From: Echinometra lucunter
Taxonomy: Eukaryota; Echinodermata; Echinoidea; Camarodonta; Echinometridae
NCBI GenBank assembly: GCA_029962745.1
Contig: CM057154.1
Coordinates: 30,722,302 to 30,786,301 of the forward strand
DNA: 64,000 bases
Reading direction: 5' to 3'
Shown: one piece after another, positions 23,615-35,547 of the stretch
How the letters are laid out: each line of letters opens with the position of its first letter
How positions within the stretch are numbered: the stretch's first letter is position 1
The notes under the pieces: model-generated
Told to the model about the DNA's origin: nothing
The model's input: only the letters and a program-made list of their open reading frames with translations
Database searches by the model: none
Position numbers and translations under genes: made by a program

Positions 23615-24124
23615 CTTTCTGTCATAAACAGCTCTTCAGCTATGAAAATCACAGATGATGTTCCATCAATCTGAATGAGTGGAAATGACAAGACATTTCT
23701 TTAACAAGTCTTTTGGTAAAGTGACTGGACATGTTCAGGTGTCTTTGCCTTTTATGGATTTGACTTAATCTGAAAAAATTTTGATAGTAATGAATGTTAA
23801 TATGGCTTAAGAAAGTACATTCTGTCCATAATTCTGTATTTATTTAATAGAACGATTATTTCTTAAGATGACTGAAAACAACCATAGGAACACATGGTCT
23901 TCCTATTCATATGAATTATGCTCCTTCTGACTAGAACCACAATGATCTCTCACTACAAGAGAAAATATTTTTTGATGTTCTGAAATGTCCGAACAAATTT
24001 TCAGTTATGTTTTGTTCTTATTACCTTTTCTGTACTGTCTGAATTTGCTGAGGTAAACGTAAGACACGTCAAAAACTGAGACAAACTCTCGACAGCAGGA
24101 ATCTATTTGCTTGAATAAGTTTTG

Positions 24125-24156
<32 letters not shown>

Positions 24157-25000
24157 TTTTGTTTGTTTTTTGCTATAGATACAGGATAGTTGAGACAAAG
24201 CAATATCTGTAAACCACTGTGGTTCACCAGTGTGACTGGGATTTAGGCACCTTATCAAAAGTCAGAGCCAATTTGGAATGCAGCCTTTAGCGTCTTTCCC
24301 TCTAAGCGTCTTTTCCCTTCCAATCCTCTCATTTCTAGAATAGACAAAACAACAGGGGATTGGGAAAGCCGAAAAGAAGTGAAGTATAAAAAGCTGAGAA
24401 GACAATCAAAGACATGGGACGGGAATTTTGATTAAGCTGCCTTAAAGCTCTTAACTCTTATTCAAGATTTTAAATGAAACAGAACAGAGATAACATCAAG
24501 CTATATCGGAAACATCAATTTGATTTTACAGAGAAAGGGGGATATGTTTAGGTAGTATACTGTACTTTATAACCATAAATATCTAAAATATCCCAAATCT
24601 TAATGTCTATCTCCCAGTATGTGCTTTCTCCTCTCAGGCTATGTATAGACTTAATTTTGGCAACAGTGCAACTGTTACTGTCCCTGCTCTTTTCTTTCTC
24701 TTTTCTTTTGCATTGTATTTTTGTCCTGCATTATTCACCTACATTAGGTTCTTCCGGCTATGGTTAGAGTGAATCATGGATCTAAGTTTGTACTTGTATG
24801 TTGCAGCATTTGTTGCCAACTCTGTGCTAAGGCCATTGAATTTTTTTGTTTCATAAAATAGAGAGTTTGTAAGTACTGTATTGATCATGCAACAGCAGCA
24901 TGGTTTATATACCTGTATCTGACCAGGCCTGTGTCTGACTTAAATGTACATGTATATACTTGTTCTGCAGAGTCTTGAGAAATTAGATATATAAATAAAT
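23615..25000 (+). other. Probable GPCR 3' UTR and downstream sequence
   Basis: AT-rich non-coding sequence follows the stop codon. A polyadenylation-type AATAAA lies at 24994-24999. A GTTTT-rich run is at about 24119-24170, and a transposon sits at 24241-24445. Where the transcript actually ends cannot be told from sequence alone. Confidence 0.4.
24241..24445. mobile_element. Inverted-repeat element, ~200 bp (copy 2 of the 723-925 family)
   Basis: Begins TTTAGGCACCTTATCAAAAG and ends TTTTGATTAAGCTGCCTTAA. The core is shared with 723-925, including CAATTTGGAA and GGGAAAGCCGA. It lies in the putative 3' UTR of the GPCR gene. Confidence 0.65.
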
Positions 25001-25296
25001 GTAATATTTTGTTCAGTTAAATCTTGTGTGTGATAAGGTTTCATTGCGAAATCAATCAGTATAGTAAAATGATTTCAGAGAAAGCTTGTGTTTTGTTGAA
25101 ATAATGCATGTATAACTGGCAATTTAGCATCGCTGTAGAGGGGTCAGCTATCATACAAAGCACATAAATCAAATAATTGTTTTTTTTTCTAAGAAAAGGC
25201 ATCCATAAACTTGAATATTCACATTTGTTTTTTCTGTCTCAATACAATGATAAGCAGCTGCCAGTTAAAGGCTTGTTCACATATGAGGCGGCACCC

Positions 25297-25340
25297 CCCC
25301 CCCCCCTGCATGACGGGGGTGGGGGCGGGGGGGGGGGGGT
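25297..25340. repeat. Adjacent poly-C and poly-G tracts
   Basis: A C14 run is followed 12 bases later by G-rich runs. The two could pair as a GC hairpin. Confidence 0.8.
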
Positions 25341-25812
25341 GCGTGTAATTGAATGGCATTCAGCTGGAAAAAAAAATGCAGAGGCAAAACTCATTTTTAT
25401 GAATTCTGGCGAACAAAGAGTGTGCACCAAACAAATTTTCACAAGCGTTAGCATAAAATTATGACATCGTCAGTAGCGAGTAGCTGTGCATATTTTGGCC
25501 AAAAAATCCTGGACAAAGAGTGCAGACCAATCAAATTCTTTCAGTTGGCACAGCGTTATGACATGATGAGTAGCAAGTAGCTGTGCAGCTTGGCAAAACC
25601 CTCCTTCACAGAGCATGCACTATCTTTGATGCTGAGAGTACATTATCTCAAAGTGGGTTGTTTACTGTGCTGTATGTGAACACTGGAAAAAAAATCCAGG
25701 GTTTGCCGCAGGATATGTGAATGAGCCTTAAAGGAGAATATGCACCTCAAGTATTAAGAAATGAGTACAGCTAGTAAAATCAAATCCAAATAACTTGGTA
25801 TGGCATTCTACC

Positions 25813-26243
25813 TAGGTTACCATTCGTTATTCCGAAGGTTTGTTATTCTGAAGGTTCATTATTCCAAAGGTTTGTTATTCCGAAGGTTCGATAGCCCGAA
25901 GGTTCGTTAATCCGAAAACGAAATAAGGTTTGTTATTCCAAAGATTTGTTAGTCCGAAAATGAAATATGGCTCGTTAGCTCGTTAGTTATTTTTGGACTA
26001 ACAAACCTTATTTCATTTTTGGACTATCAAACCTTCAGAATAATGCACCTTATTTCATTTTCGGATTAACGAACCTTCGGAATAACAAACCTTATTTCAT
26101 TTTCAGATTAACGAACCTTCGGAATAACACCACAAATGTTCGGATTAACGAACCCTTTTTCATTTTTGGACTAACGAACATTTAGGTATACGCACTTTAC
26201 GTGCTTCAAAATAACGAACCTTTGGAATAACGAACATCACCCT
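25813..26243. mobile_element. Foldback element made of 16-bp units
   Basis: From 25825 the left arm is a run of 16-bp units of the form CGTTATTCCGAAGGTT: five in a row at 25825, 25841, 25857, 25873 and 25889, with point changes. It continues into AATCCGAAAACGAAATAAGG. The right arm (about 25990-26243) carries the complement (AACGAACCTTCGGAATAAC and similar) several times. The outer ends are CATTCGTTATTCCGAAGG and CCTTTGGAATAACGAACAT. No open frame. Confidence 0.85.
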
Positions 26244-27360
26244 TCTACCTATAGGTTAATGATCAGAAGAGTCTGAAGAAGGAAAAAACATTCAACATGA
26301 AGAAAACATCAACTAACAACCTGACTACAACTAGACTTACAACATAAATTACAACAGGATGGAATTTCCAATATCATGTGACTGAGGGCCTAAATAGAAA
26401 ATGCAAACATTTTTACTTTTTCAAAATTGTGAATTTCTTAAGCCTTCCAGAAGGGAAAAAAGCCTATGAGTAATTGGCAGAAAATCGGTGACCTGTCTGA
26501 ATTCACTATTACTGACAGCTAATCAGGCCTTTTTTTCAACCAGAAGCTTAGACCCACAACATTCTGCAATTTTCACTTTACTATTCATTACTGCTATTCT
26601 GGACCAAAATCAGGAAGAATTTACTGTACATGTTTGAAGCTCCATACGAAATCTCACATCAATTTCTTCAAAATCCAGTTGTAATGACAGTACATGTGGG
26701 GTGTGCAGTGTTTTAAAGGGACAAAAGGACTTCTCTGCTCTCAGTGAACTGGTATAGTATTGAGTTTCTAGACTACTCCAAAACTATATATTCAAGAAGC
26801 CTTCCCATGTTGCACTGTACAAAACTTCTCTATTTACATTTTAGTCTTATCTAATCATATGACCTGCACTTTCTAATGAGATGAAATCATCAGACTAAAG
26901 AGACTAATACTACAGCAAAACAAAACTAACAATTAAAAAAAACAAATTGATCCAGAAACACTGAAACAAGAAAGATAAGTACTCCTGATAAAACTTCCTG
27001 TTGATATTCTATGTACCTACAGGTACATTTCCTGACAAGTCATGTGCCAACTCACACTGTTTATATCTGGCATACAATCACACCTCTAAAATATATTACA
27101 GAAGTGGGATCTTTCAAAGTATTAACTGATTCTGGCAGCAAGATTATTTTGAAAAAAGCAAGAAGATGATCATACCAGAAATAAACAAGAGCAATTCGAC
27201 CACCACGATAGAAATTGCCTACGCCTTCCATGCAATTTTCAATCTATGCAAATCTCAACAAAAGCTACATCTGGGAGCTACATACTAATTATAATTTCCA
27301 CTTCCACCTAAACATTATATTTCACTCATCTTTGACTAAAATCCCTGCCATGTATTGTTA
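26244..27360. other. Interval with nothing recognised
   Basis: AT-rich. If RAD54B continues to the left, this is intron sequence. No exon was recognised. Confidence 0.4.
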
Positions 27361-27884
27361 TGAAAACACAATAATACCCTATGAACTTTGATCTTTGACC
27401 TACCTGCAAAAAATTCTAATCAGATCATCTAAATATATGGCACCAAGTTTGAAGTTCATACTGTACCTCAAATGGTTCTTGAGATACTGCGTTTACCAGA
27501 CTGAAACCTTAAAATTTTGGAAGTGACCTCTGTGACCTTTGAACTTTGACCTACCTAACCTAAAATCTAATCAGGTTGTCTTCCTATGGTACACCAAATT
27601 TGAAGTTCATACCTCAAACAGATCTCAAGATAACACATTAAAAAGATTAACCTCTCAAATTTTGGAATTGACCTCTGTGACCTGTGAAATAAGTACCCCA
27701 AAATGTAATCAGATCATCTTCCTTTGGTGATAAATACTAGCACCAAGTTTGAAGTTCATATCTCAAATGGTTCTTGAGATATTGTGCCAATGAGGTTAAC
27801 ACCTGAAATTTCATATACTGACCTCTGTGATCTTAAACGTTGACCTAGATACCCCAAAAATCTAATCAAATCATCTACCTATGG

Positions 27885-28643
27885 GCAATTCCACAGTAAC
27901 TGACGTTACCAAGATAGAGTACTAGTGGTATTGTTTATATTGTAGTTTTGTGAATGACACTTGCGTCGGCTATTAATTACTACAGATAAATAAGTTGATA
28001 ATTGGGGAAGAAACACATGGACATTTTTTATCTCAAACTGCATTTCTTATCACACAGCAAGCGAAAAAGGGTCCGGTAACTGATGTTATGCAAAAATACA
28101 TGGAAAATGATGGTGTCAAATCAAATTCATATATCTCATGTCTCAGACTTGTAGGGATTATGTAATTCATTTGACATTACACCTAGGTTCCTGGGAAGAG
28201 ATGTGCAAAATAATGAGCTATTTGAATAATTTGTTTTAGTGTCATGAAAAATTTACTGAAGACATGTTGATAACTGACGTTACGCTTAAAATTCAGTGTA
28301 GGTTTTGCACATTTCCAATAGTGTTTCATTCATTAACTACCCAAAATCTGTTAAAGTAATCCATTAAAATCAATTAAATGAAAACATATCTGAGAAAAAT
28401 GAGTAAATATCAGAATAAGAGGCATTTAAAGCACTTTTCCCTGATCATAGTCCCATATGTGCAGTTTTTTGTTTGTTTATGTTATTCTCCGTAAGAAGGT
28501 TGAAGTGCAAATTTTTTCATCTTAAATGTTTATTTGTAACAAAAAGAAGACTCTGTAGTGATTTTAGATTTTTATTCGGAATCAACAGGGCACAGTGCGA
28601 CTTCAAATTTTGAGCTCTGTGTCCCATATGTTGTGGATTTGCC
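27885..28643. mobile_element. 759-bp inserted element with GGCAAWTCCACA ends
   Basis: The left end GCAATTCCACAG and the right end TGTGGATTTGCC are inverted. It is flanked by CCTATGG on both sides (27878-27884 and 28644-28650), consistent with a 7-bp target duplication of the tandem repeat it interrupts. Inside, GTAACTGACGTTACC, GTAACTGATGTTATG and TAACTGACGTTACG recur. No open frame. Confidence 0.75.
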
Positions 28644-28715
28644 CCTATGGTGACACATACTGGTATCAAGTTTGAAGTTCATACATGTACCTCAAATAGT
28701 TCTTGAGATATTGTG

Positions 28716-29132
28716 TTAACCCATTCGTGACAGGAATTATTTAAAGCCTAATTTGATCAGCTTTTATTCTTCAAATTGGCAACACCAACATTTTTATTTT
28801 ATTGCTACATTTTTCTTATAAAACGTCATGTATCTGAAATGAATATAAATTGACAGAAATTATGATGAGAAGTCAAAAAGTTGCCAATTTGCAGGGAAAA
28901 ATGGTGATTTTAAACTTTCTATCACATTGCCAATTTAAGGATTTTAATGCTTATTTTCCTTTAAAAAATTTTCAGCATCAAACAACGAATATTGACGCAA
29001 CCAAAATGGGCACAGTTTGTGTAGAATTTTTTTGCTCTTTCTGCTCATGTATTTGGTATGATTTTTAGGGCTTTGCATCAAAAGATATGAGGCCAAACCA
29101 CAAAATGTGGACCTCTGTCATGAATGGGTTAA
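28716..29132 (-). mobile_element. 416-bp piggyBac-like element (copy 2, reverse orientation)
   Basis: TTAACCCATTCGTGACAGGA at the left and GAATGGGTTAA at the right, with the same core as 20811-21226 in reverse orientation. TTAA flanks both sides, and the surrounding tandem repeat resumes directly after it. Confidence 0.85.
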
Positions 29133-29215
29133 CAAAAAACAGAACAGAGATGGACGGATGGACAACCCGAAAACATAATGTCTCTGGTACCACCTTCAGA
29201 GAAAGGAGGCATTAT

Positions 29216-30680
29216 AAACAAACACAAGCATTTACATGACCCCGACAAATATACTGCACCAAATATTTAATAAGATATCCTCAAAATATCCATATATTCT
29301 AAAAACCAGGTTATAGTTAAGCAGCTATTTTGCAAAAGAAGAAAGAAAAGGTTCTGTAATTTCAAACAAGAAATAAAGAACTTGTAAGCAAATAAACTTC
29401 CATGCCCTGGAAAAATGAACCCGTTACTCCTACACATTCCAATTCAGTGAAATAAGATCTAAAATTATCTGAAGATTCCCACTGTGAGATTATCATTATT
29501 AGGTATTTCAATGAAAAAATTTGATTGATTTAGGTAAAAGAAATTAAAAACAAACAGAAACATAAGAATGGCCCTGGAAAATGTGAATACTCCCACATTT
29601 CACCATTCAATTAAAGAGAGATGCTCTAAAGATATCCATAGATTCCCACTTCAAGATTACTACTGATCAGGAAATTTCCAAAATAACTTTTTTCCCCTTA
29701 ATTTTTCATGCAAGAATCAAACTTAATCAATGACCTTGGTACTCCCATATTTTACAGATCACAACTGGGTATCCCCCTCCCCCTCCCAAAAAATGGGGAA
29801 AATTCCCATAAATACACTAATTCTTTTTAAAGCAATGAAAACCATACAATGTGGATGAATAACTCATATGAATATACTGAATATTGAATATGTATAGAAT
29901 TGAATTGAATACTGACTTGTATGCTTTTCATTGATGCCTTCATTATGTTTCCAGGGTCACGTATCATTGAACACCACGTGTGTCTTCAAACTTTTTGCAT
30001 AATTCCAGTTTGTTCGCTTTCTCATGAAACACAATAGGCAGAATTGTGAAATTTTGGATGAAAGGCTATGTCACCTGAATTGGTAGCTCTTCATAGCCAT
30101 CCTTCAGTAAGCAAATCTGACTGGGAATTAATGTCTTAACAAAGAGTCTTATAAATTAATGCAAAATTTGAGGGAAGACTAATAAAGATAACTATGAAGA
30201 GATTTGGAGCATTCACATCATTATTTTAACAAAAGCATCTCCTTAACAAACTGTTTAGGTTATTAGGTTTTACAAGAAAGTAAATATAAAGTTAATTTCC
30301 AGGAACTTTTCGAAGTTGGGTTTCCTTTTTTTCAAGACACCCAGTATGATATGACATCTTATCATATTCGGTTTCAAGAAAGATTATTATCGCTAAAACA
30401 AAAATAAAATCACCAAAGTATCAAATAAACATACAAGCATATTTCCTATTTTGTTGAAATCATGAGATCTCTTGAAATATTCATGGCTTCCCATGCAAGA
30501 GTCCAACTGAATAAAATTTCTGAGAATATGAATTAATTTGTGGAATATGCTTAACAGTACCAAAGGATGCAACAGAAATAAGTATTCCTAAACCATGATA
30601 TAACAAAACTCCCTCACTAGTGAGCATCAACAAAACAATTCCAGTTCCCCCGCAAGGCATAGATTAGATTCCTATCTTAC
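29216..30680. other. Non-coding interval downstream of RAD54B exon 4
   Basis: AT-rich sequence. It should be RAD54B intron if the gene is intact. I found no exon here continuing the reading after the GGKEIE motif. Confidence 0.45.
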
Positions 30681-33600
30681 CTCAATTTCCTTGCCTCCCA
30701 CACACAGTGTATGGCCTTCTTCCATGCTCTCAAGCTCTGAGGGTCTGTATCCACTGCCTTTTCCAATTCTAGAAATTATGTTTTATAAAAATTTGTGAAA
30801 AATTAGGAAAGGTTAAAAAAACAAAATAATATAATAATATAATAAAAATCACACTCATTAGTATGAGCAACAGACATCCATTTATATTATCTCATCACAA
30901 CATAAAATCTCTGAATAGTGAAAAGCAAGGGTCTGAAAACAACACAAAAGGTGCGTTTTCCACTCATTTTCACGTTTGCCAAAAGTGTAATTTCATAGAA
31001 AAGAAAGGGGGTAGAGGAAGAAAATAAAATTTTCTAGGAAGATGAAAACAGAAACACTAACACACCATCTTCAAGCCAAAAACATTAATAGTTCGAGGAA
31101 TTTGCCTTGTGCCAAAATTATTGACAACAAAAAATGAATAAATGAATAAGTTTAATTAATTTGGTATGTTAAGAATATTTAAACCTTATAAAATATTAAA
31201 AAGAATGAAACTAACAAATCTTGACAGGGAAACCAAGGACAGCTGACATTTTCCTTATTTTACAAAACTTATTGATCCATGTTTCTTGTGTCATGAAGGA
31301 TCAAGGATCCAATGGCGACAAAAAAGAGGAGATTATCAAATTTTCATTTCACATGAGATACATAAAACTAAAATATGCCACTGGGTTTATAAAAAAAAAA
31401 GAAGGAAGCAAGTTGGCTGTGTAGCCCCCCCCCCCCCCCCCCCCCCCCCCCCCCATCAGACACTCTTTGGTGTCTGGAGTCTTAGGTCATCCTATGTCAG
31501 CTTCTTTAGCCGCTAATTCTGAGGCCAAACGTAAATATGCCAGTAATTATTTTCATTTCCCTCATATTCATACAGACAACAAGAACTTGATCAAGGAGGA
31601 AAGGGTACATCTCCAAATTTCTTTATGTCAATACCAGCATTTTTTCAAATGTATCTCATTACATGTGTTTGGATTTTGGATTGATTATGAAACCTTTATC
31701 TGACCACAACTCAAAAAACAGGGACAGGAGAAAATAACTGATGATGCAAGCTACATCATGCCAAGAAGTATACATGTAGTTTTCTAATACATGTATCTGT
31801 GAACATAATTTCTAATACATGTATCTGTGAAAATGGAAATGTAAAAGTAACATAATTTAGTACAGTAGTGTTAATATGCCTTCTGATTTTATTCTGCATG
31901 AGAATTCAAATTTAGAAAAATGTATATCATTTTGAGTGAAAATTTAAACATTCTACACCACATATTAAGTTCTAGAACGACCTGTATGATCATTTAAAGC
32001 TCTACTGGTCGAAAAGCTAATAGCGACCACAATGGAGCAAGTAAACACCTGGCAAATGTTCAACATAGTGGTTGGTCCATGGCTTATTTTGCATACAATG
32101 CAGGGATGAAATAAAGTTGTATTTCGTACACAGGTCATTAAATCTCTCATAGGTAAACCCATTGCCTGCAGGAGCTGGTTGGTCCTTGCATAAAATCTAT
32201 GGACATTTACTAATTCCATAGTCAATGGGTTAATATTATTACTGATTTTGGCAAGCATAAGTTTGCCAGAAATTCCTTCTTTTTAGGATTCAAATGCAGG
32301 ATGAAAAAAAGCTAATTGGGCAGTTCCATGCATTTACACTTTGCAACTTCAAAAGGTCATTAAGATAAAACCACTCTTTTATTTGGAGCTCATATGATGG
32401 AATCATACACAAAACACCCTTGATTATAAATAGTGAAAGTTTCAGTCCATTGCGGGACAGCATGTGGTATTTATGGCATGTTATGTTTCGTTACGGACAT
32501 TACATTTCTTGTCCAACAAATGAATGTCCGTAACGAAAACATAACATGCAATAAATACCACATGCTGTCCCGCAATGGACTGAAACTTTCACTATTTATA
32601 ATCAAGGGTGTTTTGTGTATGATTCCATCATATGAGCTCCAAATAAAAGAGTGGTTTTATCTTAATGACCTTTTGAAGTTGCAAAAATTGTCCAAAATGT
32701 AATGTCCGTAACGCTGGAACTGCCCAACTGCTTATTTGGGGGGTCAAGGATAAAAAATAAAGCTCTTCCGTATTCTCAGACTGTTCAAGCCCCTCGACTT
32801 TAACTTGGAGCATAGCACACTTTAGAGACCATCACAGGAAATTTGCTTTAACCCAGCCCCACGATGCAGTCAATATTTGTATTAGTTCTCCACAACACTT
32901 TTCACAGCTGATGATGAATAAATTTCCTTGATATCACTTTTTTTTTCTCTTGTTTTCCAAGAACACCTTGAATGTCTGCAATAAAAGTATACTGACGTTC
33001 GTCTCATGAGGTATAATCACATGCCCTACCTCCTGTTTTTAAGTTCACATGACCATACACATGTATCTCTCTGCTACAGATGAGGTTATTTTCATGACCA
33101 ATATTTTCTAGGAAATACTACAGGCATCAGCACTGTGCAATGGCCACAAAAAAAAGTTGGAAGAAAGAATTTGTGGTAGTTTGCCCAAGTCAAGTGATGT
33201 GGTGGTTTGTATGTTTGTGGGTTTTGTGTTTTTGGTTATTGTTGTTGTTTTTGTTGTTATTGTTGTTGCTATTGTTGTGTCCGTGCATGGACAGTAAAGC
33301 ACTGAAAGAAAAGAGTATTCTGTCACTTTAGCTTTAGGTTTACTCTTTTTTTTTTTTCTATTGTCCAATGCACGTAAAAAAACATGCCTCTGTTCATTTC
33401 AATTGTTACAAATAAATGGCACTCTGTATTTGATTTGTTGTTATTGTTAATGTTGCTATCATTGTTATTTAGGCAATCTTACTATGTCTGGACTGATTTT
33501 GTCATTTTGTGACGTGAAATTATGAATACTTTAATTTATTCAAATAAATCTAGTTTACATCTTCTTGTGACAGACAACTCTCTTGCCAGGTATTACATAT

Positions 33601-35547
33601 TCAAACAAGACCATTTATATCAGAAAATATGTCTGAAATCTGAATGAATATAGTACATCTTGTGAATATACACGTATACAAGGTCACTATTTAAGGAACT
33701 TACTCTTTGCCTTCAATGTCAAGTAGAGTCACTGATCTGCCTTTGGTTATTAGGAGAGCTTGGAAGTGATATCAGAATGAGAGATAAATTGAGCTCATTA
33801 GTAGGGAAAAAACAAACCATGGCAACATACATGCACAAATCTTAAATCTGTCAACTTCTCTAGCATGTGCAATCTGATCAAACTACAAAGAAATGGAGAG
33901 ATGGGGGGAGGATTTCAAAACCAGAGGATTGATCTGGAAAGATTCTACATACAGCAAACTATTGTATGACATTGCAGCAATATACTGCGGTGGACATCCA
34001 TGTTTATTATCTCATCACAACATAAAATCTCTGCAATGATTTTAATCACTATCACTGCTCCAAATGGCTGGTTACTACAGCTGGTTAGCAAATGTTTGCA
34101 AAAATAGATTTGATTTGGTGCTATGATTATCTTGCTGTCCAATAGATTGAAATGTATTTGATGTTTCAAATGCTGATAACTACCTTTCAGAGCTGTAAGA
34201 TATACTTACCATCACCTTCCCACTTTTTGTGTTTTTTCTTTGAGAGTTTACACCTGTGAAAAATAAAAAAATGAAAATTACATACAACGTAAAGGATAAA
34301 CTGCTCATAGGTTCATGTAAGACATTGTGGAATCAAGTGTTCTTCCACAAAAAGGAATCAATCAGCCCTTCCACTACCACATTCCTTCTGCAGACAACTG
34401 GTTCACATTTTCATTTTCATTCCAAACTTGATATTTGGTAGGGTGAACCCCTTTTAAAAAGAACTTGTTGGGACAAAAAAAAAGATGCCTTTTCTAGTGT
34501 GACTTGTACAATGGAACTTTTTGAAAATTTATTTCATCAGGGTTCAAAAACCCAGCAAATAGGTGAAAGGGTTACCTTTAACATTACACTGCTATTATGA
34601 GTTCAGAGTTTCTGCCTTACAAACTATACAGATCTTGACAAAAGAGGGCACTATGGAAAAATTACAATAGACAGATCAGATTTAGTTATCAATTTATTTT
34701 AATCTATTCTTGTGTGTGTGTTTTGATGGAGAACAGTGTTTGGTATTGATTGGCAACAAATGTCATGAGCTGCCTAGTGGATTTGAATAAGTAAGAATGA
34801 TTTTTTTTTCAAGGACTAGTGTAAATGAAATTAGGAACTTACAATGTGACACTTCTTGTTTTCTTGTTAGCCTATCATTTTTTTAAATAGCATTTTAGCA
34901 ATTGAATCATGCTCTCACCACATGACACTATAATAATGTCGCTTTGGTCCATCATCATCCTCCACAGTCTCAGTAGGTAGTGGTTTGACTGTTGGTGTGA
35001 GCTGTTTGACCATGAATGGTTTCCTTTGCAATGGACCCCTCTTGAGTGGGAGATGCTTGGGTCTAGCTTCATCAGAACTGTCTTCACCAACCCAAGGAGA
35101 CCTCTGGATGTCAAGGACTCCATGTCTGGCCTGTGCTTCTACGTTATCCCGACTTTCGGTACGACCTTGTACTTGTCCTTCATCTGTGTCTTCGGCATCT
35201 GGTTCTGTAACATTAGTCCTGCCTGGAACATTTTCAAAATTGTTTTGTGATGCCTGATGGTCACTGTTTCCTGCAAGATCAGTGGACGGTTTACAGTTTA
35301 TCAATACCTCTCCTTGTTTTGCATCACTCAACATCTCCCTAACTGGGGTGGTAGAGCATTCTTCATTGCTACCCGTTCCTGTTTGTAGAGTTTTTGACTG
35401 ACCGTGGTTGCTGGGAAAGGTCACATGATGACTTAGTACTGGTCGTGGAGTGCCAAAAGGAACAGAATTGCTGGACCGAAATGGAGGGTTAAACCTTGGT
35501 CTTTTAGGGGCAAGGCCCTGCTGGGATGGTGCTGCAGAACGTCTCAT
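30681..35547 (-). CDS. RAD54B: RAD54B, N-terminal part (exons 1-4), DNA repair translocase
   Basis: RAD54B is a nuclear SNF2-family ATPase that works with RAD51/DMC1 in homologous recombination. Four exons are phased on the minus strand: 35547-34919 (start ATG), 34253-34210, 33758-33704 and 30768-30681. All have GT-AG introns and together encode 272 residues without a stop. The start MRRSAAPSQ is identical to vertebrate RAD54B. Exon 1 ends YYSVMW; exon 2 gives CKLSKKKHKKWEGD, exon 3 LLITKGRSVTLLDIEGK and exon 4 IGKGSGY and VGGKEIE, all colinear with human. Most of exon 1 is a poorly conserved, disordered, Pro/Ser-rich linker. The SNF2 ATPase and helicase-C parts are not in these exons and were not found leftward; the intron may be very long or the gene incomplete. 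A possible acceptor (ATATGTAG) lies about 27 bp upstream of the ATG, suggesting a 5' non-coding exon. Confidence 0.93.
31425..31454. repeat. Poly-C run of ~30
   Basis: The longest homopolymer in the window, inside the RAD54B intron between exons 3 and 4. Its length is likely to be unreliable in the assembly. Confidence 0.9.
32316..32727. mobile_element. Long near-perfect foldback (412 bp) in a RAD54B intron
   Basis: The ends TTGGGCAGTTCCA and TGGAACTGCCCAA are perfect inverted repeats. The arms match over almost their whole length, for example CCATTGCGGGACAGCATGTG against CACATGCTGTCCCGCAATGG. They leave a loop of about 25 bp near 32502-32527. GTTACGGACATTAC or its complement occurs beside the loop and again near the right end; the left arm has lost this last piece. 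No coding capacity. Confidence 0.9.
33236..33282. repeat. (TTG)n-rich microsatellite
   Basis: Imperfect TTGTTG/TTATTG tract in the RAD54B intron between exons 3 and 4. Confidence 0.75.

Larger units (their letters stand above)
27361..29215. repeat. ~145-bp tandem repeat host element, interrupted twice
   Basis: Units contain CACCAAGTTTGAAGTTCATA, CTCAAATGGTTCTTGAGAT, TGACCTCTGTGACC and TCATCTTCCTWTGGT. About 3.5 copies run from 27361 to 27884. The pattern resumes at 28644-28715 and then at 29133 (CAGAACAGAGATGGACGGAT). It is interrupted by an element at 27885-28643 and another at 28716-29132. GACCTTTGAACTTTGACC-type strings recur in the units. Confidence 0.75.

Noticed and set aside
34985..35257. 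Plus-strand frames of 90 and 74 codons opposite RAD54B exon 1
   Set aside because: Antisense shadows of a confirmed exon.
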